From Cyanophora paradoxa (Eukaryota > Glaucocystophyceae > Cyanophorales > Cyanophoraceae): 64,000 nucleotides of DNA. The notes beneath the pieces are model-generated. The model saw nothing but the letters and a program-made list of their open reading frames with translations. It had not been told where the DNA came from and ran no database searches. The stretch is taken from contig QPMI01000048.1 in NCBI GenBank assembly GCA_004431415.1, positions 206,679 through 270,678 on the forward strand. Direction: 5' to 3'. Position 1 is the stretch's first letter; each line of letters opens with the position of its first letter. This document shows, piece after piece, positions 60,673-64,000 of this stretch. Both the position numbers and the translations under genes were made by a program.

Positions 60673-61515
60673 GACCGGCAGTACGTGCCAGCCGCGGACG
60701 GGATGGACTGGGTCCTCAGCAGCGGCGTGCCGAGCGCAACAAGAGCACCGCGGCACTCGGCCCAGCCGGCCGTGCTCGGCTGCGGGCAGTCGAGCAGCAG
60801 TTCTGCGGTATGAACTCGATGTCGGCAGCGTGCTGCAGCGCAGCAAGAGAGTACAGTCTGCACGCCCCGGCGGCCGGCCAAGCTCGGCTGCGATCAGCGG
60901 CGCAGCTTGGCAGCGGCGCAAGCGGTTTTGCGGTGCAAACTCAATCTTGGCTGCGCATCCACGCGCAGCACGCGTACGACTGCGCGCGCGCCCGGCCCGG
61001 CCGGCGTACTCGGCTGCGGGCACGCGCACGCGGTTCTGCGGTATATACGTATCAGCTCGATGCATATGTCGGCCGCGTGCTGAGCGGGCGTGCCGCAGTG
61101 CTCGGCTGCGATCAGCGGCGTATACGTATACGTAGCTAGGCAACGTTAACAGCGCAAGCGGACCGTGCGGCGTACGCGGCGCAGTGCGAGGAAGGGGAAT
61201 TTTTAAAACTAGAGGAGACAGCTAAGGAGAAGTGGTTGCTATGATGCAGCGCCGCGCCGCGCGAGGGAGAAGCCCGGAGAGCCCAGATCTATACAGTATA
61301 CGTAGAACAAGCTAGAGGAGTGCACGTGAGACAGAAGCTGGTTTTCCCCTCGAAAACCACTTTTTCCCCTCGAGTTTGACGCTCCAAAGTCGAGGGCTGA
61401 CCGGTTCACCCAGCCAATCGGAACGCGAATAAAGCACCATTTTTTTCTGGTGTTGCATACTGGACCTCGCAAACGGCCTCATAGAAAACTTTTGGCTGAA
61501 GCGAGGGAACGGGAA

Positions 61516-61554
61516 GCAAGGGGGGAAGACCTTCGGTCTTCTTTCCCCCCTTGC
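61516..61554. ncRNA. Strong hairpin, unit 2 copy
   Basis: Identical to the hairpin at 49492-49530, including the bulge and loop. Confidence 0.35.
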
Positions 61555-61823
61555 AATAATAGCTAATTGTAACAGTTCCGATCTAAAGCTAGCCAAAGAT
61601 CTTAACTTAGTAACGAAGCTCAAGATCTGAGAGTCTAGATCGAAGTCGGCGCGGCCGACGCGACGCGCGCGTATGCATATGGCGCTGACGTCGACGCTGC
61701 GCGTTTCTCGATTGAAGTTCAGCTGCAGATCTACGTATACATGCTTCGCTATTGCTATGTCCGACGGTCATGATATCGATCATCAGTAAATGGGGGGGTG
61801 CGGGGGGGCTTGCCCCCCTGCTT

Positions 61824-62070
61824 GTATATTACTGAAGTTAGCCGCTGAGCGAATGCTTCACGCTTCTAAAAAAAATCAAAACTGCAGGCGCGCCTCGACG
61901 GCGCCGGCGAGGCCGGGCGAGCTCGATCGCGAGTCGCGATCGTCAGCGAGTCGTCAGCGAGTCGATGGCGAGTGGACGCATGCGCACGAAGCGTAAGAAA
62001 AAATAATCAAGCTGTGACGCACGAAGCCAGCGTCGACGTCACGAAGCCGGCAATTGCAGGAAATTACGAG
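61824..62070. repeat. Dispersed repeat R1, copy c
   Basis: Unit 2 equivalent of 49798-50044. Confidence 0.85.
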
Positions 62071-62441
62071 ATACACTAGTGGGCCCCCCCCCATTTCCAA
62101 TAGCTCGGAATCAGATAGTCTTACGGTCTCTGGACACAGAACTTCCCAAATTCTCCATACTGGAAACTTCGTAGGTCTGGGAACTAATGATCAAGTGAAA
62201 CGTTAAGTTGTGTAGCCCATGGAGATCCCAAATCAGGAGTCCCGAGAGCAACGGCAATTGTTCAGATAGCAATAGCAATTGTTCCGACGACAAAGAGAAG
62301 AGTTCCCAGAGAAGCTAAAAATAGCAGGCTCGCGCACCCGGGCGCCCGCGCCCCCGCCCCGTGCACCCTGCCCTGCAGCGCCGGGGGTTGCCATGCATGA
62401 ATACTGCAATTGCAACACAGCGCCGCCCTAGCGGCCGCACA

Positions 62442-63746
62442 CTATCTAGAGCTAGCACTGCGGAGGAGGGAAAGGAGGGCCTTGGGCCAGAAGACCACTC
62501 GGCCTTCCAGCCCACTGAAAGTAGTGAGCTCTTCGTTGCCAGGCAACTCCGTGATATCCTCGGGGATCTGCACGCTAGACGTGAATGAACTGAATAAACC
62601 TCGAGGGGAGTGACAGAGCTACCTTTCTGCCCAGCACGTCCTCGTCAGCTTTGCCTTCGGCAAGCACAACCAACTTGACGACGTCCGAGGGCTCCTCAGC
62701 TTCGCCCAACTGAAATGGAGTCAGTATGTGGCCCAACTGAAGAGGGGTACGGCGTTTAGCTATGAAGCTAGCGCCCCGACGCGGCCGCGCGAGGGGGTAC
62801 GCCCTCACCAGCGCCTTCGGACAAGGGACCCCAGCTACCGGGGGGTACCTTGTCCGAAGACGCCGGCGAAGGCGTACCCCCACCGGGGGCCCGGAGGGGG
62901 CGGGTAAGTAGGGGCATCTAGAGCTAGTGCCCGATCGGGGCCCGCGCGAGGGGGGTACGCCCTCACCAGCGCCGTCGGACCAAGGGACCCCAGCTACCGG
63001 GGGGTACCTTGTCCGAAGACGCCGGCGAAGGCGTACCCCCACCGGGGGCCCGGAGGGGGCGGGTAAGTAGGGGCATCTAGAGCTAGTGCCCGATCGGGGC
63101 CCGCGCGAGGGGGGTACGCCCTCACCAGCGCCGTCGGACCAAGGGACCCCAGCTACCGGGGGGTACCTTGTCCGAAGACGCCGGCGAAGGCGTACCCCCA
63201 CCGGGGGCCCGGAGGGGGCGGAGCGGAGGCGGGGCGGGGTAGGGCATCTAGATATAGCTAGGAGGGTGTACTGCGGGGGGCGACGTGGGGCGGGGGGGGG
63301 GGGAGGGGGAGGGGGGAGGTTCATCTTGCCGCACCTTGGGCACTAGAATGCCGATGCCGACGAAGAAGAACCCTTCGTCGACGACGTAGACGTCGATCTT
63401 GGCAACGAAGAGCCGCACCTTGAGCCCGTCCTTGAGGAAGGGCAAGATGTGAGTGAATTTCAAGTAGCCCACAGGTTCCTGTGCGGAAGTCAGATTCAGA
63501 TGGAGGGGGAAGCGTTAAGGTGAGGACCGCACCGTTTCGCAACAGAGGAGTCGGGTGCAGCAAGGGTCAAAGTCTGGGCCGTCGGACCGCCGCGTGCGGG
63601 TTGCGTCCTCCTGCGGCGCTTCCGCGCGGCTAAAACTGCGTGTCAGACTCGTTGAGAAATAGGCGGGGGCAGTACCTCGAGCTCCTTGAACACCGGCGGG
63701 CTGTCGCCTCCGGAACCGCGGCCGCCGCCTCGCGCTTATCGCCCAT
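62442..63746 (-). pseudogene. 142-residue unknown protein gene, copy 2, one-base gap in exon 1
   Basis: Copy of 50410-51710. Here exon 2 (63478-63335, 144 bases) is in phase with EPVGYLKFTHILPF, but exon 1 has lost a base near 63697 (ACCGGCGGGCTG for ACCGGCGCGGCTG), shifting MGDKREAAAAVPEA out of frame. The two copies are thus broken at different single bases; together they support a 142-residue ancestral protein. Confidence 0.6.
62780..63240. repeat. Minisatellite of three ~158-bp units in an intron, unit 2
   Basis: Three units starting about 62780, 62940 and 63098, more uniform among themselves than those of unit 1, with runs one base longer in several places (GGGGGGTACC against GGGGGTACC). 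Confidence 0.88.
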
Positions 63747-64000
63747 GTCCTGCGCAACGAAGATCACTCTTCGAGCGCGGAGACCGACGCTCACTCAAGC
63801 GAGCGGAGACCGCAGGGCTGGAGCGCTCACTCAAGCGAGCGGCCGGATGGACTCAACGGAACAGACGAGCGCACGTCCACGACCGCTCCTGCGCACATGT
63901 TCAGCGCAACGAGCACATAAAACGACCGCGGCGCCTCGCGAGGCAAGATTACGCGAGGGTTGCCGGTCGAACCTTGCGAGACCGCGGAAAATGCCGCTCG

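Overview
The window is nuclear DNA of a GC-rich, intron-dense eukaryote. A photosynthetic protist such as a haptophyte or another marine alga is my best guess. The reasons are short GC-rich introns, typically starting GTGCG, GTACCCC, GTCCG or non-canonical GCGCG and ending in cgcag; a serine-proline-rich surface glycoprotein; a family of FTP/F5-8C-type lectins; a SLAC1-type anion channel; and an FkbM methyltransferase. I saw no rRNA, tRNA, CRISPR array or bacterial-style operon. All gene models were spliced by hand by matching intron phase with recognisable protein motifs, so exon edges are good hypotheses rather than proven boundaries.

Layout. 1-840: nested direct repeats. 840-2012 (+): a two-pass Cys-rich membrane protein. 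2119-4668 (-): an FkbM-family methyltransferase. 4881-15116 (+): the cohesin subunit SCC3/STAG in about 49 exons, with an unusual acidic and histone-H1-like tail. 15.1-17.0 kb: repeats and a TA-flanked MITE. 16958-19930 (+): a secreted or surface protein with an SP-rich region, with a second MITE-like insert in an intron. 20875-26622 (-): a large TPR/coiled-coil protein of unknown function. 27257-31352 (-): a multi-pass SLAC1/TDT-like channel with a long soluble C-terminus.

From 32 kb the window is dominated by two tandem segmental duplications. The first (32175-36369 and 36370-40580, about 4.2 kb per unit) carries an F-box gene (-) divergent from an FTP-lectin gene (+). F-box copy 1 reads through, copy 2 is frameshifted; the lectin is truncated in copy 1 and complete only downstream of copy 2 (40051-41429). 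The second (42124-54500 and 54501 to beyond the window, about 12.4 kb per unit) carries part of an Ig-like-domain gene (+), a second FTP-lectin gene (-), a block of non-coding repeats, and a 142-residue unknown protein (-) whose intron holds a minisatellite.

The paired copies differ mostly by one-base length changes, often in G or C runs. For the 142-residue gene each copy is broken at a different place, so either the assembly carries homopolymer errors or haplotypes were joined end to end, or these are young duplications already decaying. This is the main caution for anyone using the annotation. I saw no obvious pathway uniting the genes; the recurring themes are cell-surface or carbohydrate recognition (two lectins, the SP-rich protein, the FkbM enzyme) and very active local sequence duplication.
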